Shown: positions 1-12,404, counted from the first letter of the stretch. The stretch is 64,000 bases of DNA from Massilia sp. BJB1822 (GCF_013369485.1 NZ_JABWEB010000001.1:62001-126000), one strand, 5' to 3'. A program made the numbers and translations. Notes: generated by a model not told the origin, from the sequence alone.

Positions 1-74
1 AGCACGTCGCCTTCCACGGCGCTTGCCAGCTTGTCCGCATGCGGCTGCGGCTTGCCCATCGCGCCCGCCATCAT
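1..74 (-). CDS. Start of an unidentified downstream gene (cut by window edge)
   Basis: Only the first 24 or so codons are inside the window; they read MMAGAMGKPQPHADKL and continue without a stop to base 1. The ATG overlaps the stop of the upstream receiver-kinase gene in an ATGA arrangement, so it is very likely the next gene of the same operon. Alternative starts are the second ATG or the ATG of MGKPQ. The visible residues are too few to assign a family. Confidence 0.45.
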   Translation of the reverse strand, partial: MMAGAMGKPQPHADKLASAVEGDV

Positions 75-1246
75 GCCGGCTGCGCGGCCTGGCGCGGCAG
101 GATCAGGCTGAATACCGCGCCTTCGCCTGCGCGGCTGCTGACCGCCAGCTTGCCGCCATGCGCTTCCGCCAGCTGGCGCGAAATATACAGGCCCAGGCCC
201 AAGCCCGCCGGGGCTTCCTTGCCGCCCACGCGCTCGAACGGTTCGAAGATGCGCGCCTGCTGCTCAAGCGCGATGCCGGGGCCATGATCCGCCACGTCGA
301 TCATCGCCTGGGTGGGCGTCGAACTCAAGGTGACGGCGACCGGCTTGCCGCCGCCATAGCGCAACGCATTGGTCAGCAGGTTGACGATCACCTGTTCGAT
401 GCGGAACTCATCCCAGCAGCCGCTGACATTGTGGCTGGCATTCAAGCTGATGCTGCAGCCGGCATTCGCAGCCTGGATTTCCAGATCGGCCACCACGCGC
501 TCCAGCAGCGGCAGCAGCTCGGTATCGCAGGGGCGGATCGACATGGTGCCGCTGCGGATGCGCGACACATCCAGCATATCGTCGATCAGCCGTATCATGC
601 TGCGGATCTGGCGCTCGTCGCGCTCCACCATGCGGCGCGTCTGCGCGCTGTCGAACGCCGGCAGGGTGCCGCGTTCCAGCTGCATCTTACGCATCTGCGA
701 TTCCAGGTATAGCGTATTCAGCGGCGTGCGCAGCTCGTGCGCCACCATGGACATGAAATCGTCGCGCATATGCAGGGCGCGCTGCAGCTCCTCTTGCGCA
801 GCCTGCAGCTCGCGCATGGTCGCCTCCTGCTGCTCGACGCGGCGGCGGATCTCGCGCCGCTGGCAATACAGGTCGACAAAGACATTCACCTTGCTGCGCA
901 CGGCGTCCGCATCCAGCGGCTTGTAGAGAAAATCGACGGCGCCCGTTTCATAGCCCTTGAAAGCGTAATTCAGCTCCTTGCCCGCCGCGCTGACGAAAAC
1001 AATGGGAATGTGGCGGGTCTTGTCGGTGCCGCGCATCAGTTCCGCCAGCTCGAAGCCGTCCATCTCCGGCATCTGCACATCGAGAATGGCGAGGGCGAAA
1101 TCGTGCTCCAGCAGCAGGGCCAGCGCCTCTTCGCCGCTGGCGGCCTGGAATACCGCGCGGCCTTCTCCGCGGATCAGCGCATTCAGGGCACGCAGGTTTT
1201 CCGGCAGGTCGTCCACAATCAGCAGCTTGGTACTTTCCATTTCCAT
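71..1246 (-). CDS. Receiver-histidine kinase (REC-HisKA-HATPase_c)
   Basis: A 391-residue soluble signalling protein with a response-regulator receiver at the N-terminus and a histidine kinase core behind it. The receiver spans about residues 5-125, with the acidic pocket in LLIVDD and the phospho-acceptor in LAILDVQMPEMDG. A short coiled coil (about 130-165) leads to the H-box MVAHELRTPLN, followed by an ATPase domain with the N-box NLLTNALRYGG and G-boxes DHGPGIA and GLGLGLYISRQLAEAHGG. There is no membrane segment, so it acts in the cytoplasm and probably relays signal from the upstream hybrid kinase. The start at 1246 is chosen because it overlaps the CheB stop (TGATG); the frame stays open further upstream, but only over the cheB gene. 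It is the fourth gene of a coupled operon. Confidence 0.9.
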   Translation of the reverse strand: MEMESTKLLIVDDLPENLRALNALIRGEGRAVFQAASGEEALALLLEHDFALAILDVQMPEMDGFELAELMRGTDKTRHIPIVFVSAAGKELNYAFKGYETGAVDFLYKPLDADAVRSKVNVFVDLYCQRREIRRRVEQQEATMRELQAAQEELQRALHMRDDFMSMVAHELRTPLNTLYLESQMRKMQLERGTLPAFDSAQTRRMVERDERQIRSMIRLIDDMLDVSRIRSGTMSIRPCDTELLPLLERVVADLEIQAANAGCSISLNASHNVSGCWDEFRIEQVIVNLLTNALRYGGGKPVAVTLSSTPTQAMIDVADHGPGIALEQQARIFEPFERVGGKEAPAGLGLGLYISRQLAEAHGGKLAVSSRAGEGAVFSLILPRQAAQPA

Positions 1247-1854
1247 CAAGTGTTCTCCAGCATCGACAACAAGCTGCGGATACCGGCCAGAGACAAGATC
1301 AGGTCCGGCATGCGCAGGCGTATGGCTTCCCCCGGCATGGTGCCGACCATGGCCTCGTCCGGGTCTTGCGCCACGGTCATGCCGCCAGCTTCGCCGATCG
1401 CCGCCAGACCGGCCGCGCCATCGTGGTTGGCGCCGGTCAGCAGGATGCCGAGCAGGCCGGCGCCATAGGTATCCGCGGCCGATATCATCATCAGGTCGAT
1501 GGCGGGCCGCGCGAAATTGACCGGCGGCTCGCAGCTCAGGGAAAAACTGGCGTCCGTCTCCACCGACAGATGGTAATCCGAAGGCGCAAAGTAGAGCGTA
1601 CCCGGAACGATGGTTTCCTTGTCGCTCGCTTCGCGCACCGGCAAATCCAATTTTTTCTGGAAGACCTCGGCCAGCTGGCTCTGGCGCCCGCCCTGCACAT
1701 GCAGCACCACGATCACCGGACGCGAAAAATGCGACGGCAAGCCTGGCAGCACCGACAGCAGAGCATTCACCCCGCCAGCCGAACCGCCAATGGCGACGGC
1801 CTCGATATGGCGTCCCAGCAAAGCCTGGACTATGGTTTGATGCGTATCCATCAT
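1246..1854 (-). CDS. cheB: CheB-type methylesterase domain without receiver
   Basis: A 202-residue protein consisting only of the CheB C-terminal catalytic domain, which hydrolyses glutamyl methyl esters (and deamidates glutamine) on chemoreceptors. The catalytic Ser lies in AIGGSAGG, the His in VVLHVQGG, and the Asp in LTGANHDGA. Classical CheB is about 350 residues with an N-terminal receiver; here that receiver is absent and the next gene begins with one, so control may be supplied in trans. The start overlaps the CheR stop as ATGA, and the stop overlaps the next start, so translation is coupled on both sides. Confidence 0.9.
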   Translation of the reverse strand: MMDTHQTIVQALLGRHIEAVAIGGSAGGVNALLSVLPGLPSHFSRPVIVVLHVQGGRQSQLAEVFQKKLDLPVREASDKETIVPGTLYFAPSDYHLSVETDASFSLSCEPPVNFARPAIDLMMISAADTYGAGLLGILLTGANHDGAAGLAAIGEAGGMTVAQDPDEAMVGTMPGEAIRLRMPDLILSLAGIRSLLSMLENT

Positions 1855-2696
1855 AGTTTCCTGAACAAGCGTTCACGCTTGGCCACCGCTTCAAAGCGGG
1901 GGCCGTAGCTGGAAAAATCAATGCTCTCCTTGCTGCCCAGGCCCAGGAAGCCGCGATGGCATAGCGACTCGTGGAACAGGCCAAGCGCCCTTTCCTGCAG
2001 CTTGCGCTTGAAGTAGATCATCACATTGCGGCAGCTGATGAACTGGGTTTCCGCAAACACGCTGTCGGTTGCCAGACTATGGTCGGCAAAAGTCACGCTC
2101 TCGCACAGCGCGCGGTCGAACAGGGCAGCGTTATACGCGGCGGTGTAGTAGTCGGAGAAGGCGCACCTGCCGCCCGAAGCCTGATAGTTCTCGGTGTACT
2201 GGCGCATGCTCTCCAGCGGGAAGACGCCTTTCTTGGCCTTTTCCAGCGATTGCGGATTGATGTCGGTGGCGTAGATGATGCTGCGCTCCAGCAGGCCTTC
2301 TTCCTTGAGCAGGATGGCCATGGAATACACTTCCTCGCCGGTGCTGCAGCCGGCCACCCAGATCTTCAGCGAAGGATAGGTGCTCAGCACCGGCAGCACA
2401 TGCTCGCGCAGGCCGGAGAAGTATGCCGGGTCGCGGAACATCTCGGTGACGGGAATGGTCAGGTATTGCAGCAGCATGCTGAAGGCTTCGACCTCGTGCA
2501 TCACGCGCGACTGCAGTTCCGAGATCGTATGGCAGTCCATCTGTCCCATCGCATACAGGACGCGGCGCTTTTGCGAAGCGCCAGTGTAGTCGCGGAAATC
2601 GTAGCTGTACTTCATATAGATGGCCTGCATCAGCATGGCCAGCTCGATTTCGATATCGCTTTGATGGTGATGGTGGCCGGGCATGGCGTGCTCCAT
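1851..2696 (-). CDS. cheR: CheR chemoreceptor glutamate methyltransferase
   Basis: A 281-residue SAM-dependent methyltransferase that methylates glutamates on methyl-accepting chemotaxis proteins. The helical N-domain (about 20-95) is followed by the CheR SAM domain with VTEMFRDPAYF, the SAM-binding loop WVAGCSTGEEVYSMAI, the acidic residue in IIYATDINPQSLEKA and the catalytic-region motif FISCRNVMIYF. The start at 2696 (MEHAMPGHHHH) lies 2 bases after the upstream kinase stop; a longer frame would run into that gene. A His-rich stretch sits at residues 7-10. It stands between a hybrid kinase and CheB, so this is an alternative chemosensory or two-component module rather than a complete che operon: no CheA, CheW or CheY is seen. 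Confidence 0.9.
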   Translation of the reverse strand: MEHAMPGHHHHQSDIEIELAMLMQAIYMKYSYDFRDYTGASQKRRVLYAMGQMDCHTISELQSRVMHEVEAFSMLLQYLTIPVTEMFRDPAYFSGLREHVLPVLSTYPSLKIWVAGCSTGEEVYSMAILLKEEGLLERSIIYATDINPQSLEKAKKGVFPLESMRQYTENYQASGGRCAFSDYYTAAYNAALFDRALCESVTFADHSLATDSVFAETQFISCRNVMIYFKRKLQERALGLFHESLCHRGFLGLGSKESIDFSSYGPRFEAVAKRERLFRKL

Positions 2697-2698
2697 CC

Positions 2699-6238
<3,540 letters not shown>

Positions 6239-6376
6239 GGCGCGCGAGCCTGTAGTTCAGTAAGAAATGTGCTTTATCTTATAGCAATTCTCTCGAAGCG
6301 GCCGCACCGATGATGCAGGCCCATGCGCGCACCGCTATAATGAATTTCGTTACGTGAATAACAAGCGAAGACCACC
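6239..6376 (+). promoter_or_regulatory. Divergent promoter region with a consensus -10
   Basis: This gap separates the divergent hybrid-kinase operon (minus) and lipoprotein gene (plus). TATAAT at 6336-6341 is a perfect -10 box 36 bases before the lipoprotein ATG. The matching -35 is weak (GATGCA or similar at 6312-6318). I see no clear promoter for the minus-strand operon, although the AT-rich stretch at 6265-6295 could hold one. Confidence 0.5.
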
Positions 6377-6823
6377 ATGCGCAAGATCCTGACCGCCCTG
6401 TTCCCGCTGCTGCTGGCCGGCTGCATCAATGATACGGCGACTTATTACGCGGACAGCACCCAGGAACACACTTTGAGCGTGCGCCGCCAGCAGGATTATT
6501 TCTGGAGCGACGATGCGCGCATCACGCTGATGGCGGCGCGCCTGCCCGATTGCCAGCGCCAGCTGGCACTGACCGAGCTGCCGATCCTGGATACCGAAGT
6601 GGAGTTGTTCGGCAGCGGCGAACGCCACTGGAGCCTGCGCGCCGGCAAGCAAGTCTGGCAAGTGGAAACCGAGAGCTGCGCCCTGCAGGAAGGCGGCGAA
6701 GCCAGCGGCCAGAAGCTGGGCGTCTTCCGCGGCGACGCCGACAAGCTCGTCTTCGAACCCGCCCCCGCGCCGAAAGCCGAAGTCCCCGCCGACGCCCCCG
6801 CCGTCGCCGAAACCACCGAATAA
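6377..6823 (+). CDS. Small secreted lipoprotein of unknown function
   Basis: A 148-residue protein with a lipoprotein signal: MRKILTALFPLLLAGC, with the lipobox LLAGC giving Cys16 as the lipidated residue. The mature part carries two further cysteines (in LPDCQRQ and TESCALQ) that could pair, and a low-complexity Pro/Ala/Glu tail. I do not recognise a family. It is monocistronic between the kinase operon and a repeat element, with the -10 box described upstream. The residue after the lipid Cys is Ile, which does not suggest inner-membrane retention, so outer-membrane anchoring is likely. Confidence 0.8.
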   Translation: MRKILTALFPLLLAGCINDTATYYADSTQEHTLSVRRQQDYFWSDDARITLMAARLPDCQRQLALTELPILDTEVELFGSGERHWSLRAGKQVWQVETESCALQEGGEASGQKLGVFRGDADKLVFEPAPAPKAEVPADAPAVAETTE

Positions 6824-6841
6824 ACCGCCCGCTCAACGCTC

Positions 6842-7057
6842 GAGCCCGTGTCCACCTTGGGGTCAGACCCCAATTGGACGGGACGGCCATCCGGCGGGCT
6901 CGGCCGCACCTCTTGCTACGTCATAGATGAGTACGTGTCCGATCGGTGCCTAGCGCTATGGTGGACACAAGCTCAGCCGCGTAACTTGTCCCTATTTAAG
7001 GTAATACTGCCGAGCCTGTGTCCGATTGGGGTCTGACCCCATGGTGGACACGGGCTC
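6842..7057. repeat. 216-bp MITE-like element with 31-bp terminal inverted repeats
   Basis: Bases 6842-6872 and 7027-7057 are inverted copies of each other with one mismatch in 31. Each contains the shared core GTCCACC and the inner palindrome TGGGGTCAGACCCCA. The roughly 150 bases between them have no gene. The internal stretch 6880-6903 (GACGGCCATCCGGCGGGCT) recurs at 10931-10949. The right end reaches into the chemoreceptor stop codon at 7056. It has no transposase, so it is either a non-autonomous mobile element or a compound hairpin at the junction of two convergent genes, where it can also end transcription. Confidence 0.7.
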
Positions 7058-8684
7058 AGGCGTGGCTCAGGGCGCGCTGTCTGGCTGGGGCGCGTTGGGT
7101 GCGCGCGCTGGGTTGGGCTGAGGCGGCGGCTTCGCCGGCGCTCAGGCGGAAGCGGCTGACCAACTGGGCCAGGGTGGCGGCCTGCTCTTGCATGGCGCCG
7201 GCGGCGGCAGCCGCTTCTTCCACCAGGGCGGCGTTTTGCTGGGTGACGGAATCCATTTCCGTGATGGCCTGGTTGACGTGGCCGATGCCGGTGCTTTGCT
7301 CGCTCGAGGCGTCGGTGATCGAGGCCATGATCTGGGTCACGCGCGAAACGCTTTCCACCACCTGGTCCATGGTGCTGCCAGCCTGCGCCACCAGGGTGCT
7401 GCCGCTTTCGATGGTGCCGACGGAATCGTTGATCAGTTCCTTGATTTCCTTGGCGGCGGCGGCGCTGCGGTGTGCCAGGTTGCGCACTTCGGAGGCGACC
7501 ACGGCGAAGCCGCGGCCCTGCTCGCCAGCGCGCGCCGCTTCCACCGCGGCGTTCAAGGCCAGGATATTGGTCTGGAAGGCGATGCCGTCGATCACGGCGA
7601 TGATGTCGACAATCCGGCGCGAGGAGGCATTGATGGTGTCCATGGTCTGCACCACTTGCGAGACCACGGTGCCGCCCTGCTGCGCCACGTGAGCGGCCGA
7701 TTGCACCAGCTGGTTGGCCTGCACGGCGTTGGCGGCATTCTGGTTCACGGTCGAGGTCAGCTCTTCCATCGAGGCGGCGGTCTCTTCCAGCGAACTGGCC
7801 TGGGATTCAGTACGTGCCGACAAGTCCATATTGCCGCTGGCGATCTCGGCCGAGGCGATGGCGATGGTGTCGGCGGCGCGGCGGATTTCACCAATGGTGT
7901 TGGCCAGATTGGCTTGCATGGCCTTCATGGCGTAGAGCATGCTGCTGCGGTCGCCGCTGGCCGTTTCCACCGTCACGCTGAGGTCGCCGGCGGCGATCAG
8001 CGAAGCGACTTTTTCCGCATACTCGGGTTCGCCGCCAATGGCGCGGTGCAGGCTGCGGTTGATGGCGCCCACGATGGCCGCCAGGATCAGGCAGACCACC
8101 ACCAGCAGCACGCCCGACTTCATCAGCTGGGAGTAGAAGGCGGCATCGATATCATCCATATACACGCCCGTCACCAGCGCCCATTCCCAGGGCTTGTAGG
8201 TGGCGACGCGGCTCAGCTTGGGCGACGGCTCGGTGGCGTTCGGGCGCGCCCACCAGTAGCTGACGAAGCCGGAACCCTCGCCCTTGGCCACATTGGTGAT
8301 GTCGCGGTACAGGTAGTTGCCCTTGGGGTCTTTGAAGTCCAGCAGGTTCTTGCCATCGTTCTCGGGCTTGAAGGGATTCATCAGGGCGATGCCGTCGGTG
8401 CCGACGATGGACAGATAGCCATCCTTGCCGAAGCGCATGGCCTTGATGCTGGCGCGCGCCTGGGCCTGGGCATCTTCCTTGCTCATGGCGCCGGACTGGG
8501 CCTTGTCGCCGTACAGCTTGAGCACGCTCAGGCCCACGTCGGCCACGTCGGCCAGATCGTTCTTGCGCTCTTCGATGCGCACATTGCGCATTTGCAGCGC
8601 ATCGTAAATAAACACGGCCGAGATGCAGAGCAGGCTGCAAATCAAGGGTATCCACAGCTTCTGCTTGAATGACAAATTGTTCAC
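7056..8684 (-). CDS. Methyl-accepting chemotaxis protein with single Cache sensor
   Basis: A 542-residue chemoreceptor. It has an N-terminal membrane segment (about 10-28), a periplasmic single-Cache-like ligand domain (about 35-185, with [20 protein letters not shown] and [18 protein letters not shown]), a second membrane segment (about 190-210), a HAMP-like region ending [10 protein letters not shown], and the MCP signalling helices with the hairpin tip [20 protein letters not shown]. Its size and domain order match Tar/Tsr-like receptors with sCache_2 sensors, which commonly bind small carboxylates; the ligand here is unknown. The start is a GTG at 8684, supported by AGGAG 7 bases upstream. 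The C-terminus lacks an NWETF-type CheR tether. The stop codon lies inside the end of the 6842-7057 repeat. Confidence 0.93.
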   Translation of the reverse strand: MNNLSFKQKLWIPLICSLLCISAVFIYDALQMRNVRIEERKNDLADVADVGLSVLKLYGDKAQSGAMSKEDAQAQARASIKAMRFGKDGYLSIVGTDGIALMNPFKPENDGKNLLDFKDPKGNYLYRDITNVAKGEGSGFVSYWWARPNATEPSPKLSRVATYKPWEWALVTGVYMDDIDAAFYSQLMKSGVLLVVVCLILAAIVGAINRSLHRAIGGEPEYAEKVASLIAAGDLSVTVETASGDRSSMLYAMKAMQANLANTIGEIRRAADTIAIASAEIASGNMDLSARTESQASSLEETAASMEELTSTVNQNAANAVQANQLVQSAAHVAQQGGTVVSQVVQTMDTINASSRRIVDIIAVIDGIAFQTNILALNAAVEAARAGEQGRGFAVVASEVRNLAHRSAAAAKEIKELINDSVGTIESGSTLVAQAGSTMDQVVESVSRVTQIMASITDASSEQSTGIGHVNQAITEMDSVTQQNAALVEEAAAAAGAMQEQAATLAQLVSRFRLSAGEAAASAQPSARTQRAPARQRALSHA

Positions 8685-8761
8685 CTGAGTCTCCTGATAC
8701 CAGAAAGGATTTTGTTTTGGTACTGGAGGCCAAGAATAACCGCGTTCGATTCCGAACGGAA

Positions 8762-8794
8762 ATAAAATGGCCGCACGGCAAAGCCAGTGCGGCC
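8762..8794 (-). terminator. Rho-independent terminator of the aldo/keto reductase
   Basis: Read on the minus strand, GGCCGCAC pairs with GTGCGGCC (8787-8794 with 8769-8776) around a 10-base loop, followed by ATTTTATTT. It lies 70 bases after the reductase stop and before the chemoreceptor start, so it should separate the two same-strand transcripts. Confidence 0.75.
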
Positions 8795-8863
8795 TGAATG
8801 CAACAATGTGTGTAAATTGCTTAAAAACAATAAGGCAAATCGTGGTTTAAGCGGCTATATTGT

Positions 8864-9862
8864 TTATTGCTTTTCGCTGTCCAGGTCAACGGTCAGGTGG
8901 GCGTTGTAGCGCTCGCCCGCCGCCGCGCCGGCCGGCAGCACTTCCTCCAGACGGGCCAGATCGGCCGCACTCAGCACCAGTTGGTCCGCGCCCAGCGCTT
9001 CCTGCAGACGCTGGCGGCTGCGCGCGCCGACCAGGGCCACGATGTCCTGCCCTTGCGCCAGCACCCAGGCAATCGCCAGCTGCGCCACCGACACGCCCAG
9101 ACTGTCGGCCACCTGGCGCACGCGCTCGACCAGGGCCAGGTTATGCGCCAGGTTCTCCCCCTGGAAACGCGGGCTGTACTGGCCGCGGAAATCGGCCTCG
9201 CCCGCGCGCTGGGCACTCCAGTGGCCCGAAATCAGGCCGCGCGACAGCACGCCATAGGCCGTGATGCCAATGCCCAGCTCGCGCGCCGTCTGCAGCACGC
9301 CGTTTTCGATGCCGCGCGAAATCATCGAGTATTCGATCTGCAAGTCGCTGATCGGGTGCACGGCATGGGCGCGGCGCAGGGTGTCGGCGCCCACTTCGGA
9401 CAGGCCGATATGCTTCACATAACCTTGCTGGACGAGGTCGGCGATGGCGCCCACGGTGTCTTCAATCGGCACGTTCGGATCGAGGCGGGCGGGACGGTAG
9501 ATATCGATGTGCTCCAGGCCCAGGCGCTGCAGCGAGTAGGCGGCGAAATTCTTCACCGCCTGCGGACGGGCATCGTAGCCGCTCCAGCCGCCAGCGGGAT
9601 CGCGCAGGGCGCCGAATTTGACGCTGACCAGGGCTTGCTCGCGCTGCCGGCCGCGCAAGGCTTCGCCCAGCAGGAGTTCGTTGTGGCCCATGCCGTAGAA
9701 GTCGCCGGTGTCGAGCAGGGTGGCGCCGGCCTCCAGCGCGGCGTGGATGGTGGCCAGGCTTTCGGCGCGGTCGGCCGGGCCGTACAGGTCGGACATGCCC
9801 ATCAGGCCCAGGCCGAGTTGGGCGGTGCGCGGGCCGGTGCGGCCGAGTTGGCGGGTTTGCAT
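8864..9862 (-). CDS. Aldo/keto reductase
   Basis: A 332-residue NADPH-dependent aldehyde/ketone reductase with a TIM-barrel fold. The Asp and Tyr of the active site are in LLDTGDFYGMGHNELLLGEAL, and the Lys is in VSVKFGALRD. In the usual catalytic-His strand, members read YQHRVDP; here it is YRPARLDP, so the His is replaced, which also occurs in some AKR subfamilies. The C-terminal NADPH-phosphate segment is VGARSRQRLQEAL. The start at 9862 (MQTRQLGRTGP) is chosen because the family begins there; an ATG further upstream would add 18 unlikely residues. It is divergent from a LysR regulator, its probable controller. Confidence 0.9.
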   Translation of the reverse strand: MQTRQLGRTGPRTAQLGLGLMGMSDLYGPADRAESLATIHAALEAGATLLDTGDFYGMGHNELLLGEALRGRQREQALVSVKFGALRDPAGGWSGYDARPQAVKNFAAYSLQRLGLEHIDIYRPARLDPNVPIEDTVGAIADLVQQGYVKHIGLSEVGADTLRRAHAVHPISDLQIEYSMISRGIENGVLQTARELGIGITAYGVLSRGLISGHWSAQRAGEADFRGQYSPRFQGENLAHNLALVERVRQVADSLGVSVAQLAIAWVLAQGQDIVALVGARSRQRLQEALGADQLVLSAADLARLEEVLPAGAAAGERYNAHLTVDLDSEKQ

Positions 9863-9961
9863 TGCGGATCTCCAGAAGAGTTGAGGTGCAGCCATTGTGC
9901 TATTCTGGATTCGCATAATAAATATTCGAATTCCTACATCTTTATTCGGTCAAATATAACA
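9863..9961. promoter_or_regulatory. Divergent promoter and operator region, reductase/LysR
   Basis: A 99-base, AT-rich intergenic region between divergently transcribed genes, the typical layout in which a LysR protein controls its neighbour and itself. It holds the palindrome ATTCGAAT at 9924-9931 and related ATTCG motifs at 9909-9913 and 9944-9948. Which of these is the true T-N11-A site cannot be told from one sequence. Confidence 0.5.
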
Positions 9962-10858
9962 ATGGACCAGTTCCGCAGCATGCAGATTTTCCAGGCCGTG
10001 GCCGACAGCAAGAGCTTCACCCAGGCGGCCGAACAGCTCGGCCTGCCGCGTCCGACTGTGACCAATGCCGTGCAGGGGATCGAACAGCAGCTCGGCGTGC
10101 GCCTGCTGCAGCGGACCACGCGCAAGGTCAGCCTGACGGTGGAGGGCGTGGTGTATCTGGAGCGCTGCCGCGCCCTGCTCAACGAGCTAGAGGAGGTGAA
10201 CGCGCTTTTCCTCGGCAGCGGCAAGCGGCCGGCCGGCGTGGTGCGCGTCGATTTGCCGGAACGGATTGCGCACCTGATCGTGATCCCGGCCCTGCCCGCG
10301 TTTTTTGCCGCCTATCCCGAAATCCAGGTCCGGCTGGGCGCCAGCGACCGCTTTGCCGACCTGGTCGGCGAAGGCATCGACTGCGCGGTGCGGGTCGGCA
10401 CCTTGCGCGACTCCAGCCTGATCGCGCGCCGCATCGGCGCCATGGAGCAGATCAACTGCGCCGCGCCCAGCTATCTGGCGCAATATGGACGGCCGCAGAC
10501 GCTGGCCGATCTCAAGCAGCACTACGCGGTGAATTTCTTCTCCAGCCAAAGCGGGCGCGACCTGGAGTGGGAATACCTCGACGTCGATGGCCAGAGCCAC
10601 ACCGTGGCCATGCGCAGCCGCGTTTCGGTCGGCAGCGCCGAAGCCTATGTCGCCAGCTGCCGCGCCGGCCTCGGCCTGATGCAAGCGCCCCGGCTCGGCA
10701 TGGAAGCGCTGCTCGCCAGCGGCGAATTGGAGGAAGTGCTGCCCGCCTGGCGCGCCGCGCCGCTGCCCGTTTCCATCGTCTACGCCCACAGCCGCCACCT
10801 CTCGGCCCGTGTGCGCGTCTTCGTCGACTGGCTGGCCGACACCTTGCAGCTGCGCTAA
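9962..10858 (+). CDS. LysR-family transcriptional regulator
   Basis: A 298-residue LTTR. The N-terminal winged helix-turn-helix (about 1-60) contains FQAVADSKSFTQAAEQLGL and PRPTVTNAVQGIEQQLGVRLL, followed by the linker helix RTTRKVSLTVEG and a substrate-binding-like effector domain (about 90-295). Its best look is with the AaeR/DsdC-like, CrgA-type group often found beside oxidoreductases. The start at 9962 is the conserved MDQFRSMQIF. It is divergent from the aldo/keto reductase, so an aldehyde-type or quinone-type inducer is a guess only. Confidence 0.92.
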   Translation: MDQFRSMQIFQAVADSKSFTQAAEQLGLPRPTVTNAVQGIEQQLGVRLLQRTTRKVSLTVEGVVYLERCRALLNELEEVNALFLGSGKRPAGVVRVDLPERIAHLIVIPALPAFFAAYPEIQVRLGASDRFADLVGEGIDCAVRVGTLRDSSLIARRIGAMEQINCAAPSYLAQYGRPQTLADLKQHYAVNFFSSQSGRDLEWEYLDVDGQSHTVAMRSRVSVGSAEAYVASCRAGLGLMQAPRLGMEALLASGELEEVLPAWRAAPLPVSIVYAHSRHLSARVRVFVDWLADTLQLR

Positions 10859-10876
10859 ACGGCGGCCACTAAGGCT

Positions 10877-10957
10877 GAGCCCGCCGGATGGCCGTCCCGT
10901 CCACCTTGGGGTCAGACCTCAAGCGGACAGGACGGCCATCCGGCGGGCTGGGCTCTG
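10877..10957. repeat. Hairpin repeat between convergent genes (same family as 6842-6903)
   Basis: The arms GCCCGCCGGATGGCCGTCC (about 10879-10897) and GGACGGCCATCCGGCGGGC (10930-10948) form a long perfect hairpin around a GTCCACCTTGGGGTCAGACC core. The core and right arm match the left part of the 6842-7057 element over roughly 50 bases. It sits between the LysR stop and the convergent thioredoxin-like gene and can act as a bidirectional terminator. Confidence 0.75.
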
Positions 10958-10961
10958 TGGA

Positions 10962-12401
10962 TCAGAGCGCGGGGCGGAGGGCTTGCTGGAGGGCGGGGGC
11001 GTGGGGGGTGCCGCTGAGCTTGACGGCCAGGCGATGGACTTGGGCCAGGTTGCGCTGGCTGAAGACGTCGGCGGTGGCGTTTACATCGTCGAGGATGGCG
11101 GCAGCGGCGGCTTCGATGCGGGCGCTGTCGCCGGGGGCGTTGTCGAGTACTGCGCTCAGATAGGTAACGCCCCATTGCAGACGGGTGGCGCTGCCCACGG
11201 CGGCGCGCCAGGCTTGCTCGTACCAGCTCAGCATGCCGGCCATGTCGCCGCGGCGCTTGGCGCTGGCAGCCAGACTCAGCATGAAGTAGTAGGGCGAGTG
11301 CGAGCGCGCCAGTTCGGCTTGCAGCAGGGCTTCGGCTTCGGCGGACAGGCCGGCATCGTTCAGGGCGCTGACGGCCGTGTTGACCAGGGTGTGGCGTTCG
11401 TAGGGGTCGTCGACTTCGGCCAGCGCTGCGGCGACGCTGGCGCGCACCAGGTCGGGCAGGCCGGTGGCGGCGTGGCCGAAGCGGGCCATGCGCATTTGCA
11501 GGCGCACAGCGGTCAGGCGGTCGGGCACGGACAGCCACATATCGTCGGCCCAGGCCTGGGCGACTTGCGCCAGGGCGCTGGCCAGCTCGGGCTGGGCGGC
11601 ACCGGCCAGCTTCAGCAGCTGGGCGCCGTTGTTGCCGAAGAGGTCCATATTGGCGCGGGCCAGCCGCGCATCGCGGCAGACGCCGAGCAGGAAAGCATCG
11701 GTCGTGGCGGCGGCAGCGATCTCGGCCGCACCAGCAAAGCCAACGGCAGCAGGAGCGCCACCAGCGCTACCTGCGCCCACAACGATGGCGGCGGCACCAC
11801 CTGGCGCGGCGGCAATGCCGGTGTTGGCGGGGAACAGGAGCGAGAGCAGGCGCAGGCGGATGGCGGCGTCGGGGGCGGATGACGCGGCAGCCTGGGCCAG
11901 CGCGGCCAGCAGGGGGCCGGGTTCGCGGCCAGCCAGCAGCACGCCTTCGTCGGTATCCCAGGAGTAGTGGCTAAGCAGCTTCCACTCGGCGCCGCTCAGG
12001 ACGCGGCTGCCATCGAGCGCCGCTTGCAGCGATTGCGCGGCCGTGTGGGAGGCGGCGAGCGCCGTGTCGAGGGCATCGAGGAAGAGTTCGCCATCGAGCT
12101 CGCAAGGCAGGCGCGTGATTTCGCTGCCGTCGGGCGCGAACAGCACCAGGGTCGGGTAGCTGCGCAGCTTGAGCTGGGCGGCCAGCGCTTGCGCGCCGGG
12201 CGCGTCGCCGTCGAGCCAGAAGGGCACCAGGCCACGCAGGCGGGCGGCGAACTCGTCGCGGCTGAAGATTTCCGATTTGACCCGGTTGCAGGGCGGACAC
12301 CAGCCCGCGCCCCAGTACAGGAACAGGGGACGGCCGGCCGTGTTGGCCAGCGCCTGCGCGGCGCTCAAGTCGCCGCTATGCCATTCGATCGCGCCCGCCA
12401 T
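10962..12401 (-). CDS. Cytosolic thioredoxin-fold protein with long helical C-domain
   Basis: A 479-residue protein whose first 110 residues are a thioredoxin domain with the redox motif WCPPC (in YWGAGWCPPCNRVKSEIF) and the cis-Pro region LRSYPTLVLF. Residues about 130-479 are Ala/Leu-rich and look like an all-helical, TPR-like array. There is no signal peptide, so unlike DsbD/TlpA proteins it should act in the cytoplasm, as a thiol reductase or chaperone for unknown clients. The start at 12401 lies just 3 bases after the folE stop, so it is co-transcribed and probably translationally coupled with folE. Confidence 0.8.
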   Translation of the reverse strand: MAGAIEWHSGDLSAAQALANTAGRPLFLYWGAGWCPPCNRVKSEIFSRDEFAARLRGLVPFWLDGDAPGAQALAAQLKLRSYPTLVLFAPDGSEITRLPCELDGELFLDALDTALAASHTAAQSLQAALDGSRVLSGAEWKLLSHYSWDTDEGVLLAGREPGPLLAALAQAAASSAPDAAIRLRLLSLLFPANTGIAAAPGGAAAIVVGAGSAGGAPAAVGFAGAAEIAAAATTDAFLLGVCRDARLARANMDLFGNNGAQLLKLAGAAQPELASALAQVAQAWADDMWLSVPDRLTAVRLQMRMARFGHAATGLPDLVRASVAAALAEVDDPYERHTLVNTAVSALNDAGLSAEAEALLQAELARSHSPYYFMLSLAASAKRRGDMAGMLSWYEQAWRAAVGSATRLQWGVTYLSAVLDNAPGDSARIEAAAAAILDDVNATADVFSQRNLAQVHRLAVKLSGTPHAPALQQALRPAL

Positions 12402-12404
12402 CGC

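Noticed and set aside
6550..6930. Arg-rich frames overlapping the small lipoprotein gene
   Set aside because: No ribosome-binding site, a composition typical of GC-rich shadow frames, and one runs into the repeat element.
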